A stretch of DNA of 36,004 bases, from positions 1 to 36,004 of the forward strand of contig JAEUHE010000230.1 of the NCBI GenBank assembly GCA_016793885.1, read 5' to 3'. The notes beneath the pieces were generated by a model. It made no database searches, had not been told where the DNA came from, and saw only the letters and a program-made list of their open reading frames with translations. Shown piece by piece: positions 8,433-16,484 of the stretch (position 1 is its first letter; every line of letters begins with the position of its first letter). Source of the stretch: Verrucomicrobiales bacterium. GTDB taxonomy: Bacteria > Verrucomicrobiota > Verrucomicrobiia > Limisphaerales > UBA11320. A program made the translations under genes and the position numbers.

Positions 8433-11400
8433 CTAGTCCACGATGGTCGGATGTTCAACCCGGAACACAACGCGGGTGCCCTGGCCCACCTGGCTCTCAA
8501 TGAGGCATTGCCCGCCGATTTCCCGCAACCGCTGCTTCATGTTGCCAAGTCCATTCTGGGTGGTGGCCCCGCCCAGCGTCGCACCCTCCCCGGTGGCTCC
8601 TTCCTCGGACCACGAAAACCCCTGGCCATTGTCCTCGACACCCAGCGAAATCCGACGCTCCTGCATTTCCAAGGTGATCCGAACTTCGGAAGCGCCGGCA
8701 TGCTTCACAACGTTATTCAGCGCTTCTTTGAAGGCCAGGAATACATGGTGCCTGATCTCAGCCGATAGTCGAACCGCGGGCAGGCTGAGCGGCACATCCA
8801 ACCGGCAACGGACCCCCGCATCCTGCAGGAACTGCTGTGCGAACTGGCCAAGGTAGTTCACCAAGCTCTCCAGCGTGTCGTGAGCCGGATTGACCGCCCA
8901 GACGATTTCATCCATCGCCCGGGTCAGCTCATGCGCGGTGGAATAGATCCGATCGATGTCGATCGCCGCGACCTCCGGTCGATCCAGATCCGCTCGAGCA
9001 GCCTGGCTCAGCAGGGTGATGCGCGTCAGACTCGCGCCCAAGTCATCGTGGATATCCTTGGCGATCCGAGCGCGCTCGCGTTCGATGGCGCGCTGTTGCT
9101 CCGATCGTTCCAGGCGCAACCGGTACTTCTGCCGCGCGTACGCATACATCCCCCATCCCACGGTTACACCGGCCAGCAGAATGGCAACCACTCGAGCCCA
9201 CCATCGTTCCCACCAGTGCGGGAGCACCAGGAGCCGGACCGCGGCCGGCAACTCGCTCCAATGTCCTTCCGCCTGGCTGGCCGCCACCCAGAAAATATAC
9301 TCGCCCGGAACCAGGAACGAATAGTTGGCCACCCTCTTGTTTCCCACATTCACCCAGTCGGCCTCGATGCCCTCCAATCGATAGCGAAACTGGATCCGAT
9401 CTGGGGCGGCAAAGGAGGGGGCGGTGTACTGAAACTGGAAACGGTGCTCGCCCGGCTCCACGACGATCGTGGTTGGCCCCTGGACTCTCCAGTCCGCGGT
9501 TCGGTTCAGAAGATCTTTCCCCCGCGGTTCGCCATCAATCAACAACTCCTCCACGATCACCCGCGGGACCACGGAGTTGGTGGGCAGGGATGCGGGATCG
9601 ATCACCGCCGGCCCTTTGGTGGTGGAAAACCAAAGGCGCCCATCCTTCGTTCGCGTACCCGCCGGCTGCAACCCTCCCGAGCATTCCACCGAAGCCAGAC
9701 CATCGGCCTTGCCATACACGTGAAACGAAACGGTCTTGACCTGTCCTTCCGCGCACAACTTGAGATCCTGTTTAGAGGCACGCAGAATCCCCCCGTAGGA
9801 GCCGCACCAGAGATAGCCCCGGCCATCCTCTACCAAGTGGGTGAGCACACTGTTGGGAAGCCCCTGTTTTTCTCCGATCACCGAAATCTTGCCCGAGCGC
9901 AGCCGACACAACCCACCGCCAAAGGTTCCAATCCAGAGGATGTCGGAATCCTCCGAGTCCAACAGCAGAGACCAGACATAGTCGCTCGGCAAACCGTCAC
10001 GTTGCCGCCAAACCGACGTGGTGCCATCGCGATTCAACCTACCCAACCCGCCTCCGGACATCCCGAACCAGACCTCACCTCCCGGAGCCTCCACCAAAGC
10101 CCGAACGTCCGACCGCTCCCAGTTCTCAGCGAACTTCCGCACTTCCCCGGCCTTCCAATACCGCACGCCCTTCTGCGTGCCCATCCAGAGCCCGCCCTGG
10201 GGCGATACGAACAGACTGGTGACCGGCGGGTATCCCTCATCTCGAAGGGCATCCACAATCGAGAAACCAGACCCGGTCCAACGAAACAACCCACCGGCCC
10301 ACGTTCCTGCCCAGACCTCTCCCTGGGGATCCTCAACAATCGACCATACAAAAGGATTGCTCAACCCCTCCGCCTCCGCATAACGGCGCCACCCCGTCTG
10401 CTCCTCCCGAAACACACCCGCCCCCTCGGTGCCCATCCACACACTGCCATCGCGCGCAGCCTGCAAGGTGAGCACCGTCCGGCCGCGCAACAGTTCCGAG
10501 GAGGCAGCCATGGTTACAATACGTTCACGAGCAGCGCACACACCGCCGCCCGTGCCAATCCAAACATTACCCTCGCTGTCCTCTCCCAGGCTGCGCACCC
10601 AATCATGAGGAAGACCATTGGTTCGGGTGAAATGCGCGACCGATCCATCCGAGCGCAACACGTAAACACCGCCCGATTGCGTTCCCACCCAAAGGTAACC
10701 GGCTCGATTCTCAAGCATGGCCGTCACGAAATCATCGCCCCATGGGCCCTTCCCCCAAACCTGCAATCCGGAAGTGGGATCCCAGGATTGAACCAGGTCC
10801 GAACAGGCCACCCACAATCCACCCGCGCGCCGACTGCAGGCCCGCACCACGTAGCAATCGAGGGAGGGAACGGAAGCGGTCGTCGGGTTGGCCGGAGTCA
10901 GCTTACCCCCATAAACTCGCCAGAGCGCCCCCTGCGCATCCTTGGCCAACGAAAGCGAGGTCGGAGTTTTGGTCCTCTGTTCCACCGAGACTACCCGTCC
11001 ATCCTCCACGCGAGTCAGGGTCCCCTCCGGATGCAAGACCCAGACCTGGCCTGACTCGTCGTCGCAGATGGAGAGGATCGCTCCGCCGAGAGGGTTGCCC
11101 TTCAATCGAACCGCCTCAAACCGTCCTTCCTGGAATCGGGTAAGCTCGCCCGCATCATGGCCCACCCAGAGCACGCCGCGCCGATCTTCAAACAGACTAG
11201 TGATCCGGCTGCTCACCATGCCCGGGGTGTTGCCGGCATTGAAAACGCGAAACTGAACCCCATCGAACCTAGCCAAACCGCTGTAGGTACCGAACCAGAG
11301 ATACCCGTCCCGAGTCTGAACGATGCTGGTGCTGTGGTTTTGAGGGAGTCCGTCATCCGTGTGCCAGCTTTGAAAAGTGAAACGGCGCCAGTCCGGCGGA

Positions 11401-11516
11401 GCCGCAATAAGCAGGGGCGTGCCCAGTCCGAACAAGCCCAGGAGCAGTCTGAGGCGACAGAGCCACAGCCTGCGTGGATGCAAAATGGACTTCAGGTTGA
11501 ATCGGACTCGGGGCAC
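8433..11516 (-). CDS. Sensor histidine kinase with extracytoplasmic propeller (two-component regulator propeller/Y_Y_Y/HisKA_3)
   Basis: This 1027-residue hybrid-type sensor has an N-terminal hydrophobic signal or anchor (about 18-38) and then many short propeller repeats of the DGYLWFGTYSGLARFDG type (about 45-640). A Y_Y_Y domain follows (about 690-755), a transmembrane helix (about 770-790, WWARVVAILLAGVTVGWGMY), a HisKA_3 dimerisation domain with phospho-acceptor His823 in AKDIHDDLGASL, and HATPase_c with KEALNNVVKHA (about 930), EDNGQGF (about 961) and NGLGNM (about 988). It should sense a periplasmic or extracellular ligand and phosphorylate the adjacent LuxR-type regulator. In related bacteria such propeller sensors often respond to carbohydrates; here the ligand is unknown. 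The start is a GTG at 11514-11516, with an in-frame stop just upstream. Confidence 0.95.
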   Translation of the reverse strand: MPRVRFNLKSILHPRRLWLCRLRLLLGLFGLGTPLLIAAPPDWRRFTFQSWHTDDGLPQNHSTSIVQTRDGYLWFGTYSGLARFDGVQFRVFNAGNTPGMVSSRITSLFEDRRGVLWVGHDAGELTRFQEGRFEAVRLKGNPLGGAILSICDDESGQVWVLHPEGTLTRVEDGRVVSVEQRTKTPTSLSLAKDAQGALWRVYGGKLTPANPTTASVPSLDCYVVRACSRRAGGLWVACSDLVQSWDPTSGLQVWGKGPWGDDFVTAMLENRAGYLWVGTQSGGVYVLRSDGSVAHFTRTNGLPHDWVRSLGEDSEGNVWIGTGGGVCAARERIVTMAASSELLRGRTVLTLQAARDGSVWMGTEGAGVFREEQTGWRRYAEAEGLSNPFVWSIVEDPQGEVWAGTWAGGLFRWTGSGFSIVDALRDEGYPPVTSLFVSPQGGLWMGTQKGVRYWKAGEVRKFAENWERSDVRALVEAPGGEVWFGMSGGGLGRLNRDGTTSVWRQRDGLPSDYVWSLLLDSEDSDILWIGTFGGGLCRLRSGKISVIGEKQGLPNSVLTHLVEDGRGYLWCGSYGGILRASKQDLKLCAEGQVKTVSFHVYGKADGLASVECSGGLQPAGTRTKDGRLWFSTTKGPAVIDPASLPTNSVVPRVIVEELLIDGEPRGKDLLNRTADWRVQGPTTIVVEPGEHRFQFQYTAPSFAAPDRIQFRYRLEGIEADWVNVGNKRVANYSFLVPGEYIFWVAASQAEGHWSELPAAVRLLVLPHWWERWWARVVAILLAGVTVGWGMYAYARQKYRLRLERSEQQRAIERERARIAKDIHDDLGASLTRITLLSQAARADLDRPEVAAIDIDRIYSTAHELTRAMDEIVWAVNPAHDTLESLVNYLGQFAQQFLQDAGVRCRLDVPLSLPAVRLSAEIRHHVFLAFKEALNNVVKHAGASEVRITLEMQERRISLGVEDNGQGFSWSEEGATGEGATLGGATTQNGLGNMKQRLREIGGQCLIESQVGQGTRVVFRVEHPTIVD

Positions 11517-11673
11517 AGCTGCAGCCTAGCACGGACGACGTCGAAAAATCCATGACTTACGGGCCGAGTTCTCGGGAACACTTCTCACGGCTGTTGAACC
11601 GCAACGTTCGGGTATGCGAAGGCGAGAGAAGAGATCTGTTGACCAAAACCGATGAGGCTGTTCAGCAGGGACT

Positions 11674-11727
11674 GCCGCATTAGCCGCATTAGCCGCATTA
11701 GCCGCATTAGCCGCATTAGCCGCAAAA
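11674..11727. repeat. 9-bp tandem repeat, unit GCCGCATTA, five full copies plus a degenerate sixth
   Basis: Five exact copies of GCCGCATTA run head to tail from 11674 to 11718, followed by GCCGCAAAA. The unit, read in register as TTAGCCGCA, is identical to the outer end of the left arm of the adjacent inverted repeat. The array therefore looks like local slippage expansion of the end of that repeat. Confidence 0.95.
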
Positions 11728-11820
11728 ACCGAAAAAAGACGAAAGAAGCAGACGGATTCAGGGGGGTATGATTTCCCGGGGTCGTCATTCTTTCGTCATT
11801 TTTCGTTTCTTGCGGCTAAA
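11715..11820. repeat. 33-bp imperfect inverted repeat with 40-bp spacer
   Basis: The left arm is at 11715-11747 (TTAGCCGCAAAAACCG, then AAAAAAGACGAAAGAA). The right arm is at 11788-11820 (TTCTTTCGTCATTTTTCG, then TTTCTTGCGGCTAAA). The arms are reverse complements with three mismatches. The transcript could form a long hairpin. Its role is unknown: it could be a bidirectional terminator-like structure or a dispersed repeat. Confidence 0.85.
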
Positions 11821-11921
11821 GGAGCTCCGGGGTCATGGCTTAGTGCAGGGGGCGAGACTTGGACATTCCTTGACCAAACTCCGAGAGATTGGACCTAAAT
11901 TCCATCTCCCTCCGATTTTCC

Positions 11922-12027
11922 CATCGCGTCCCTTGCGTCCATCGCGGTTCAAAAAACCGGTCCCCCCTTTCCATTCCGGCTGGGGAGGAAGTTGAACCGC
12001 GAAGCAAAGGACGCAATGGACGCGATG
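11922..12027. repeat. Inverted repeat of CATCGCGTCC-TTGCGTCC type
   Basis: The left arm 11922-11952 and right arm 11992-12027 are reverse complements apart from one substitution and a five-base length difference. Outer ends are CATCGCGTCC and GGACGCGATG; inner ends are GCGGTTCAA and TTGAACCGC. The 39-bp spacer holds nothing recognisable. Confidence 0.85.
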
Positions 12028-12124
12028 TCTGAGGGGAAACGGAATCCTGATTTTCGACAAGATCGGTGTAGTCGTACGCTCTCACAAGCTTTTCCATAAT
12101 CCGAGTCTGGCGGTGCGGTACTAA

Positions 12125-13225
12125 ATGCAACCGACCAAGGCATCACTGCGTATGCATTTTAAAGTAGACTATCAACAGGCGCCGTTGCTCTTGATTTGGG
12201 AAGTCAGCCGAGCGTGCGCACTGGCGTGCCAGCATTGCCGCGCCTCCGCCATCGATTGGCGTGATCCTCGGGAACTGACTCTCGAGGAGGGTTGCAGACT
12301 CATTGATGATGTGGCTGCCATGGGCACGCCTCTCATCGTGTTTACCGGCGGTGATCCGCTCCAACGGGATGATCTTGAGGACTTGATTCGGCACGCCCAC
12401 TCCCGTCGTCTGACGGTCGGGACCATCCCGGCCGCCACGTCGCGTCTCACGCGGGAGCGCATTCTCTCGCTCCAACAAGCGGGTGTGCACCAGATCGCTC
12501 TGAGCCTAGATGCAGAGAACGCAGCCAAGCATGACGCGTTTCGCGGCATACCGGGAACCTTTGACAAAGCCATCGAGGCGGCGGGCTGGATTCGAGAGGC
12601 AGGGGTTAATCTCCAAGTCAACACCGTGTTCGGCTCCTGGAATGCCCGGGACTTTGATGCGATCGCCGAGCTCATCGAAAAACTGGGGGTTGTGTTTTGG
12701 GAAGTGTTCTTCTTGGTCCCGACGGGTCGAGGCTCGGCGTTGCAGGGCTGCTCTCCGGAGCAATTTGAGGAGCTGTTCGAGAAGCTTTACCAACTCTCCA
12801 AACGGGCGCCCTTCGTGATTAAGGTCACGGAAGGACAACATTTGCGCCGCTTCGTCATCCAGAAGGAAGCCGCCGGAGCGCCGGACATTGCCCGGGTCCG
12901 CGCCAAGATGATGATGAGCGGCAAGCCGGTAAACTCCGGTCACGGCTTTTGCTTCGTAGACCACGTTGGCAATGTTTGTCCCAGCGGCTTCCTCCCCGTC
13001 GTCTGCGGCAACGTGCGAAACCAATCAGTGACTGAGATCTATCGTGAGAACCCCATCTTTCAGGAGCTGAGGCGTTTCGATCTACTCAAAGGCAAGTGCG
13101 GGAGCTGCGAATATCGGGACCTCTGCAGCGGCGGCTCGCGCGCTCGCGCCTACGCTTTGACGGGAGACTACCTATCTCCCGAGGAATCTTGCGTCTACGA
13201 ACCGATGGGGGTGACTACCCGATGA
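12125..13225 (+). CDS. Radical SAM/SPASM protein, TIGR04053-like
   Basis: This is a 366-residue iron-sulfur enzyme of unknown substrate. The radical SAM cluster motif is CALACQHC (C-x3-C-x2-C, about residues 31-38), preceded by the family-typical LLLIWEVSRA. FTGGDPL (about 74-80) is the SAM-binding GGE-like strand, and FLVPTGRG is also characteristic. The C-terminal SPASM-like region has Cys at CFVDHVGNVCPSG and CGSCEYRDLCSGG and a final Cys near the end, for an auxiliary cluster. The pattern matches the TIGR04053 family, related to heme-modifying AhbD/NirJ-like enzymes; the reaction is not established. An internal Met at 12152 (MHFKVDYQQ) may be the real start, since homologues usually begin close to that point. 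Its 3' end overlaps the convergent WD40 gene by 11 bp. Confidence 0.93.
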   Translation: MQPTKASLRMHFKVDYQQAPLLLIWEVSRACALACQHCRASAIDWRDPRELTLEEGCRLIDDVAAMGTPLIVFTGGDPLQRDDLEDLIRHAHSRRLTVGTIPAATSRLTRERILSLQQAGVHQIALSLDAENAAKHDAFRGIPGTFDKAIEAAGWIREAGVNLQVNTVFGSWNARDFDAIAELIEKLGVVFWEVFFLVPTGRGSALQGCSPEQFEELFEKLYQLSKRAPFVIKVTEGQHLRRFVIQKEAAGAPDIARVRAKMMMSGKPVNSGHGFCFVDHVGNVCPSGFLPVVCGNVRNQSVTEIYRENPIFQELRRFDLLKGKCGSCEYRDLCSGGSRARAYALTGDYLSPEESCVYEPMGVTTR

Positions 13226-14237
13226 TCTGCAACAGCCCTCCGGCCGTGCCCACGACGAGCCATCGGTCATCGGGCGACCAAGACAACACACTCACCTCGG
13301 AGCCTAACTCCGCCGCCGGCATACCGCCGCTGCTCCGCGCCGGAAGCCATAACCAGACGCTGCCGTCCAGCGCGCCCGAGGCCAAGGTGTCGCCCTGGTG
13401 TTGAAAACCCAATTGGGTCACGCGCTGAGAGTGGCCTTTGAGTTGCAGAGGTGTTCGACCAGCAGGACCCGGACCGGACACATCCCAGACGGTGAGCATC
13501 GGTCCGCCTCCAGTCGCCATGAAACGACTCTCCCGATCCCACGCTAGCGCTCGCACTTTCGACGCATAGCCGCTCATATGCAGCGGCTCCTTGTCGCGGA
13601 ATGGCAGCTTCCAATACGTGACGGTGTTTTCCTGGGAACCGGCCGCGACATGACGTCCGTTCGGACTCCACGCCAACGAGATATGGGAGGTCTTTAACTT
13701 CAGATCCTCGTAGGGTTTAGTCTCCCCCAAGCGGATTAGCTGGACGCGACCGAAACAGGCCGTCCCCAAACCCTTTCCGTCCGGACGCCACAACATCGCC
13801 GCGATCGTACTCTCGTGCTGGTTATATTCGAAGGAGACTGCACCCTGAGAGTTCCATACCTTGAGCGAGCGGCCTGCAGCGCTGGCCAACAACTCCCCAT
13901 CAGGCTGCCAGGCCAAATGCTCAATCCAGCCTTTCTCGCGAACCTCTCGAAGGAGTGATCCATCCTTCGCGCTCCACAGACGGAGGAAACCGTCTTCTCC
14001 TGAACTCGCGATCGTCTCCCCGCGAGGAGCCCAAGCCACGGTCAAGGCCGCGAGCTTGTGCGCCTGCCAACGCTGAACGACGGCGGCTTCCTTCGCATAA
14101 ACCACCACGACCTCGCCATTGCCCAAGGCAATTGCCACCCGACGACTGTCCGGAGACCAACTCACGTGTCGGACATGATCCCCCAGATTCACCGGAGAGG
14201 GATTGGGCAAAACGGGGGGAACGTGAGGATCGCTCAT
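13215..14237 (-). CDS. WD40-repeat protein, translationally coupled to the COG0523 GTPase
   Basis: This is a 340-residue beta-propeller protein with about seven WD40-like blades: VSWSPDSRRVAIALGNGEVVVV, then VAWAPRGETIASSGEDGFLRLW, and so on to LSWSPDDRWLVVGTAGGLLQI, each quoted only in part. No signal peptide is seen, so it is probably cytoplasmic. The chosen ATG at 14235-14237 overlaps the stop of the upstream GTPase gene (ATGA arrangement). The open frame extends further upstream, but that part only shadows the GTPase gene. Tight coupling with a COG0523 GTPase suggests the two act together, perhaps as a scaffold or partner in metal delivery. That function is inference. Confidence 0.9.
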   Translation of the reverse strand: MSDPHVPPVLPNPSPVNLGDHVRHVSWSPDSRRVAIALGNGEVVVVYAKEAAVVQRWQAHKLAALTVAWAPRGETIASSGEDGFLRLWSAKDGSLLREVREKGWIEHLAWQPDGELLASAAGRSLKVWNSQGAVSFEYNQHESTIAAMLWRPDGKGLGTACFGRVQLIRLGETKPYEDLKLKTSHISLAWSPNGRHVAAGSQENTVTYWKLPFRDKEPLHMSGYASKVRALAWDRESRFMATGGGPMLTVWDVSGPGPAGRTPLQLKGHSQRVTQLGFQHQGDTLASGALDGSVWLWLPARSSGGMPAAELGSEVSVLSWSPDDRWLVVGTAGGLLQIIG

Positions 14238-15214
14238 ACTAAACATCCTCGAAACCCGGCGTTGAGTTCCACACGATCCAAGTTGCGGCCGATGAAGATC
14301 AGGGTGCTTCGACGCTCCTGATCGTTCTTCCACTCGCGATCCAACTTCCCCTCGAACTGCATGTGAACCCCATGAAACACAAACCGACGGGGCTGGTTGA
14401 GCACGTTCAAAATGCCTTTCATCCGGAAGATGTCCTGGCCTTTCTTCTGAACGAGCTGACTCATCCACTCGTTGAGCTTGGTGTCGTCGACCGGACGCGA
14501 TTCACTGATGCCCACCGAAGAGACGGATTGATCGTGAGTGTGATCGGCGTGGGAATGATCCGTCCCCCCATCGAGAAAGCCAGGATCGAGATCCAGCTTG
14601 GCATCCAGATCGAACGCATGGACATCCAACACCTGGGCCACGTCGAGCGCGGCGCGCTCCACGCGTAGAAGGGGCGCAAAGGGATTGATGGAGCGGATCC
14701 GGCGCTCGAGTCGCTCCACGTCCGCCGGACCGACCAAGTCCATCTTATTGATCAGGATGCGGTCCGCGAAGGCGATCTGTTCCTGAAATTCGCGACTCTC
14801 TTCCAGGTGCAGCCAGGCATGTTTGGCATCGACCAAAGTGATGATGCCGTCCAGTCGATAACCGGCTTTCACGTCCTCATCCACGAAGAAGGTCTGCGCG
14901 ACCGGTCCGGGGTCGGCCAAGCCGGTTGTCTCCACTAGAACATAGTCGAATTTATCACGTCGCTTGGCCAGGCTGCTCAGAATCCGAATCAGATCACCGC
15001 GGACAGTGCAGCAGATGCAGCCGTTGTTCATCTCGAAAATCTCTTCGTCGGCCTGGATCACCAGCTCGTTATCGATGCCCAGCTCTCCAAACTCATTTTC
15101 GATCACCGCGATGCGGCGTCCATGCTTGGCCGTCAGGATATGATTCAGGAGCGTGGTTTTCCCCGCGCCGAGGAAACCCGTTAACACCGTCACCGGAATC
15201 GGTTGAGTTGACAT
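14234..15214 (-). CDS. COG0523/CobW-family GTPase, putative metallochaperone
   Basis: This is a 326-residue SIMIBI-class GTPase. It has Walker A GFLGAGKTT near the N-terminus, the metal-binding CxCC motif in NNGCICCTVRGDL, VETTGLADP (Walker B region), the NKMDLV guanine-specificity motif, a His/Asp-rich linker (DHSHADHTHDQ) and the C-terminal CobW domain containing RFVFHGVHMQFEG. The family loads or redistributes metals, and many members belong to zinc-starvation regulons. The His-rich linker fits zinc binding. The start at 15214 gives the canonical MSTQPIPVTVLTGFLGAGK N-terminus; the open frame continues upstream without similarity. Its stop overlaps the ATG of the WD40 gene. The exact metal is not provable from sequence. 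Confidence 0.95.
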   Translation of the reverse strand: MSTQPIPVTVLTGFLGAGKTTLLNHILTAKHGRRIAVIENEFGELGIDNELVIQADEEIFEMNNGCICCTVRGDLIRILSSLAKRRDKFDYVLVETTGLADPGPVAQTFFVDEDVKAGYRLDGIITLVDAKHAWLHLEESREFQEQIAFADRILINKMDLVGPADVERLERRIRSINPFAPLLRVERAALDVAQVLDVHAFDLDAKLDLDPGFLDGGTDHSHADHTHDQSVSSVGISESRPVDDTKLNEWMSQLVQKKGQDIFRMKGILNVLNQPRRFVFHGVHMQFEGKLDREWKNDQERRSTLIFIGRNLDRVELNAGFRGCLV

Positions 15215-15300
15215 GCCTCTATCAAAACGGGCGGACGGCCGGGATGTCGACCCGAAATGTACCCCCGGAGGGGAATCCCAGCTCCGCTGGGGAGACCAAA

Positions 15301-15318
15301 GCGGCAGAGGTCTGCCGC
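15301..15318. repeat. Extragenic palindrome GCGGC-N8-GCCGC, unoccupied
   Basis: GCGGCAGAGGTCTGCCGC is an 18-bp near-perfect hairpin with an 8-bp centre (AGAGGTCT, 15306-15313), flanked by CAAA on the left and ACTCCATA on the right. The same palindrome with the same flanks occurs near 28216. It is also the insertion target of the ~0.4-kb elements at 24722 and 26311. Here it lies between the second anchor-M gene and the GTPase gene and is intact. Confidence 0.85.
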
Positions 15319-15383
15319 ACTCCATATGGCTCCCATGCCTAGCGAAACGTCTTGGAGCGAGGTAGCCCACTCTCATCTTCACC

Positions 15384-16427
15384 CTACCTCCATCGCACTC
15401 GAAAAAAACGCTGTGCCTGGCCAGCCACCGGGGCACCATCGAACGCGGTCACGTTTTCCACATGGGAGCCCGGGATCGCTTCCATCTCCTCCGAAGCCGG
15501 GATCCACGGGCCCTCCAGTTGTTCCGCGACCTCCACTGTCCCCTGGCCCGCCAGCAGACCGATCCGACGTTGGAACCGAAGGATCGCCATCTCCTCGCCG
15601 TCACGCGGCTCAATCGCGAACCGGGGGAGCGCTCCAGCGTCGGGGCTGCAGGGATCGGTCCCCAGCACAAACTCGGCAAGGTTCGGGACCGCATCCCCGT
15701 CGGGATCCCCCTCTTCTCCCCGAACCGGCTCAGGAAGGTCTGGATGGAAACTCTGCGGCCACCAGTCGTCGAATCGACTGGCTGGGGGCAAAGGCAGCAC
15801 ATGGAAAACGAATGTTGTCGGCAGGCTTCGCAGGGTTTCGCCACCGCTCAGACGCTTCCCTTCGATTTCGAAAGTTAGCGCATACACGCCCGGGGCCGAG
15901 AAGCCCCAGTTGAAATGCTCATGACTTCCGATCAACGGAAGCGTGCGGTCCGCCTCGCTCACGCCATCTGAGCTATTGAATTTGATAAGGAATTGGCCGA
16001 AAGAAGCCGCTTGCCACGCGAAGAAGGAGCCGGGGCCGACAACCTTCTTAAGTTGAAAAGCGAGCGGACCAGCGAACACTCCCGCGGGAATCTGTTCCGC
16101 CGAAAAACCCAGATAGAGGATGTCGGCGAACTGATTCTGGGGAAGAATCCACAGTGAGTCGCCTTCGTTGCCAAACGGGGTCCCCGAGGGCAGTTCCAAA
16201 CGAGCCGCCTCGGGGACCAGCAACACGACATTGGTCGCCTCGTGGTTCAGCCGACGATCCTCATCCCGTGCGACCACCCTCAAAGATGGAGTGCGTTCCG
16301 GTTCGTAGAGCATACGGAGGTCGGCATGCTCATTGGTGAGCACAACCCGGCCTGCGGCCGTGACAGCACCGGCACCACTGCCGAGATACAGGCCGAGCAG
16401 AAACGCATGAATCACACGTCGGATCAT
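15384..16427 (-). CDS. Secreted choice-of-anchor-M-like protein with Asp-rich linker and no membrane anchor
   Basis: This is a 347-residue exported protein. The signal peptide lies in the first ~25 residues (MIRRVIHAFLLGLYLGSGAG); I chose the ATG at 16427 for this reason, though the frame opens 14 codons earlier. The core (about 26-215) is paralogous to the next upstream gene and shows the NEHADLRM start, LWILPQNQ, and GSHEHFNWGF followed by PGVYALTFE, typical of TIGR03769-like (choice-of-anchor M) domains. A calcium-binding-type linker DPDGDAVPNLAEF follows, then a beta domain ending FFRVRWR. There is no PEP-CTERM tail. In Actinobacteria related domains are linked to metal ABC transporters; a surface metal-binding role here is inference. 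Confidence 0.85.
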   Translation of the reverse strand: MIRRVIHAFLLGLYLGSGAGAVTAAGRVVLTNEHADLRMLYEPERTPSLRVVARDEDRRLNHEATNVVLLVPEAARLELPSGTPFGNEGDSLWILPQNQFADILYLGFSAEQIPAGVFAGPLAFQLKKVVGPGSFFAWQAASFGQFLIKFNSSDGVSEADRTLPLIGSHEHFNWGFSAPGVYALTFEIEGKRLSGGETLRSLPTTFVFHVLPLPPASRFDDWWPQSFHPDLPEPVRGEEGDPDGDAVPNLAEFVLGTDPCSPDAGALPRFAIEPRDGEEMAILRFQRRIGLLAGQGTVEVAEQLEGPWIPASEEMEAIPGSHVENVTAFDGAPVAGQAQRFFRVRWR

Positions 16428-16484
16428 AGGAAGGTAACCTTTAAGCTGCGCATGGGAGTCAGAGGACACGTCGTCGGAAAGGCA

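Larger units (their letters stand above)
11517..12124. other. Gene-free interval rich in inverted and tandem repeats
   Basis: No convincing coding sequence lies in these 608 bases. The interval separates two divergent transcripts (leftward sensor kinase, rightward radical SAM gene), so both promoters should be here. It holds a 9-bp tandem repeat, a 33-bp inverted repeat with a short spacer, and a second inverted repeat of about 31-36 bp; each is listed separately. Short open frames in it only read through these repeats. Confidence 0.75.

Noticed and set aside
8880-11054. Long open frame (over 700 codons) on the + strand
   Set aside because: It lies wholly opposite the sensor kinase gene, whose propeller, Y_Y_Y, HisKA_3 and HATPase motifs are unmistakable. 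The antisense translation is rich in Pro, Arg and His, as expected for a shadow in GC-rich DNA.
11674-11727. Possible CRISPR-like array
   Set aside because: The units are 9 bp, directly adjacent and without spacers; it is a simple tandem repeat.
14238-14468. Upstream extension of the WD40 reading frame
   Set aside because: This part overlaps the GTPase gene in another frame and shows no WD40 character. The ATG overlapping the GTPase stop is the natural start.
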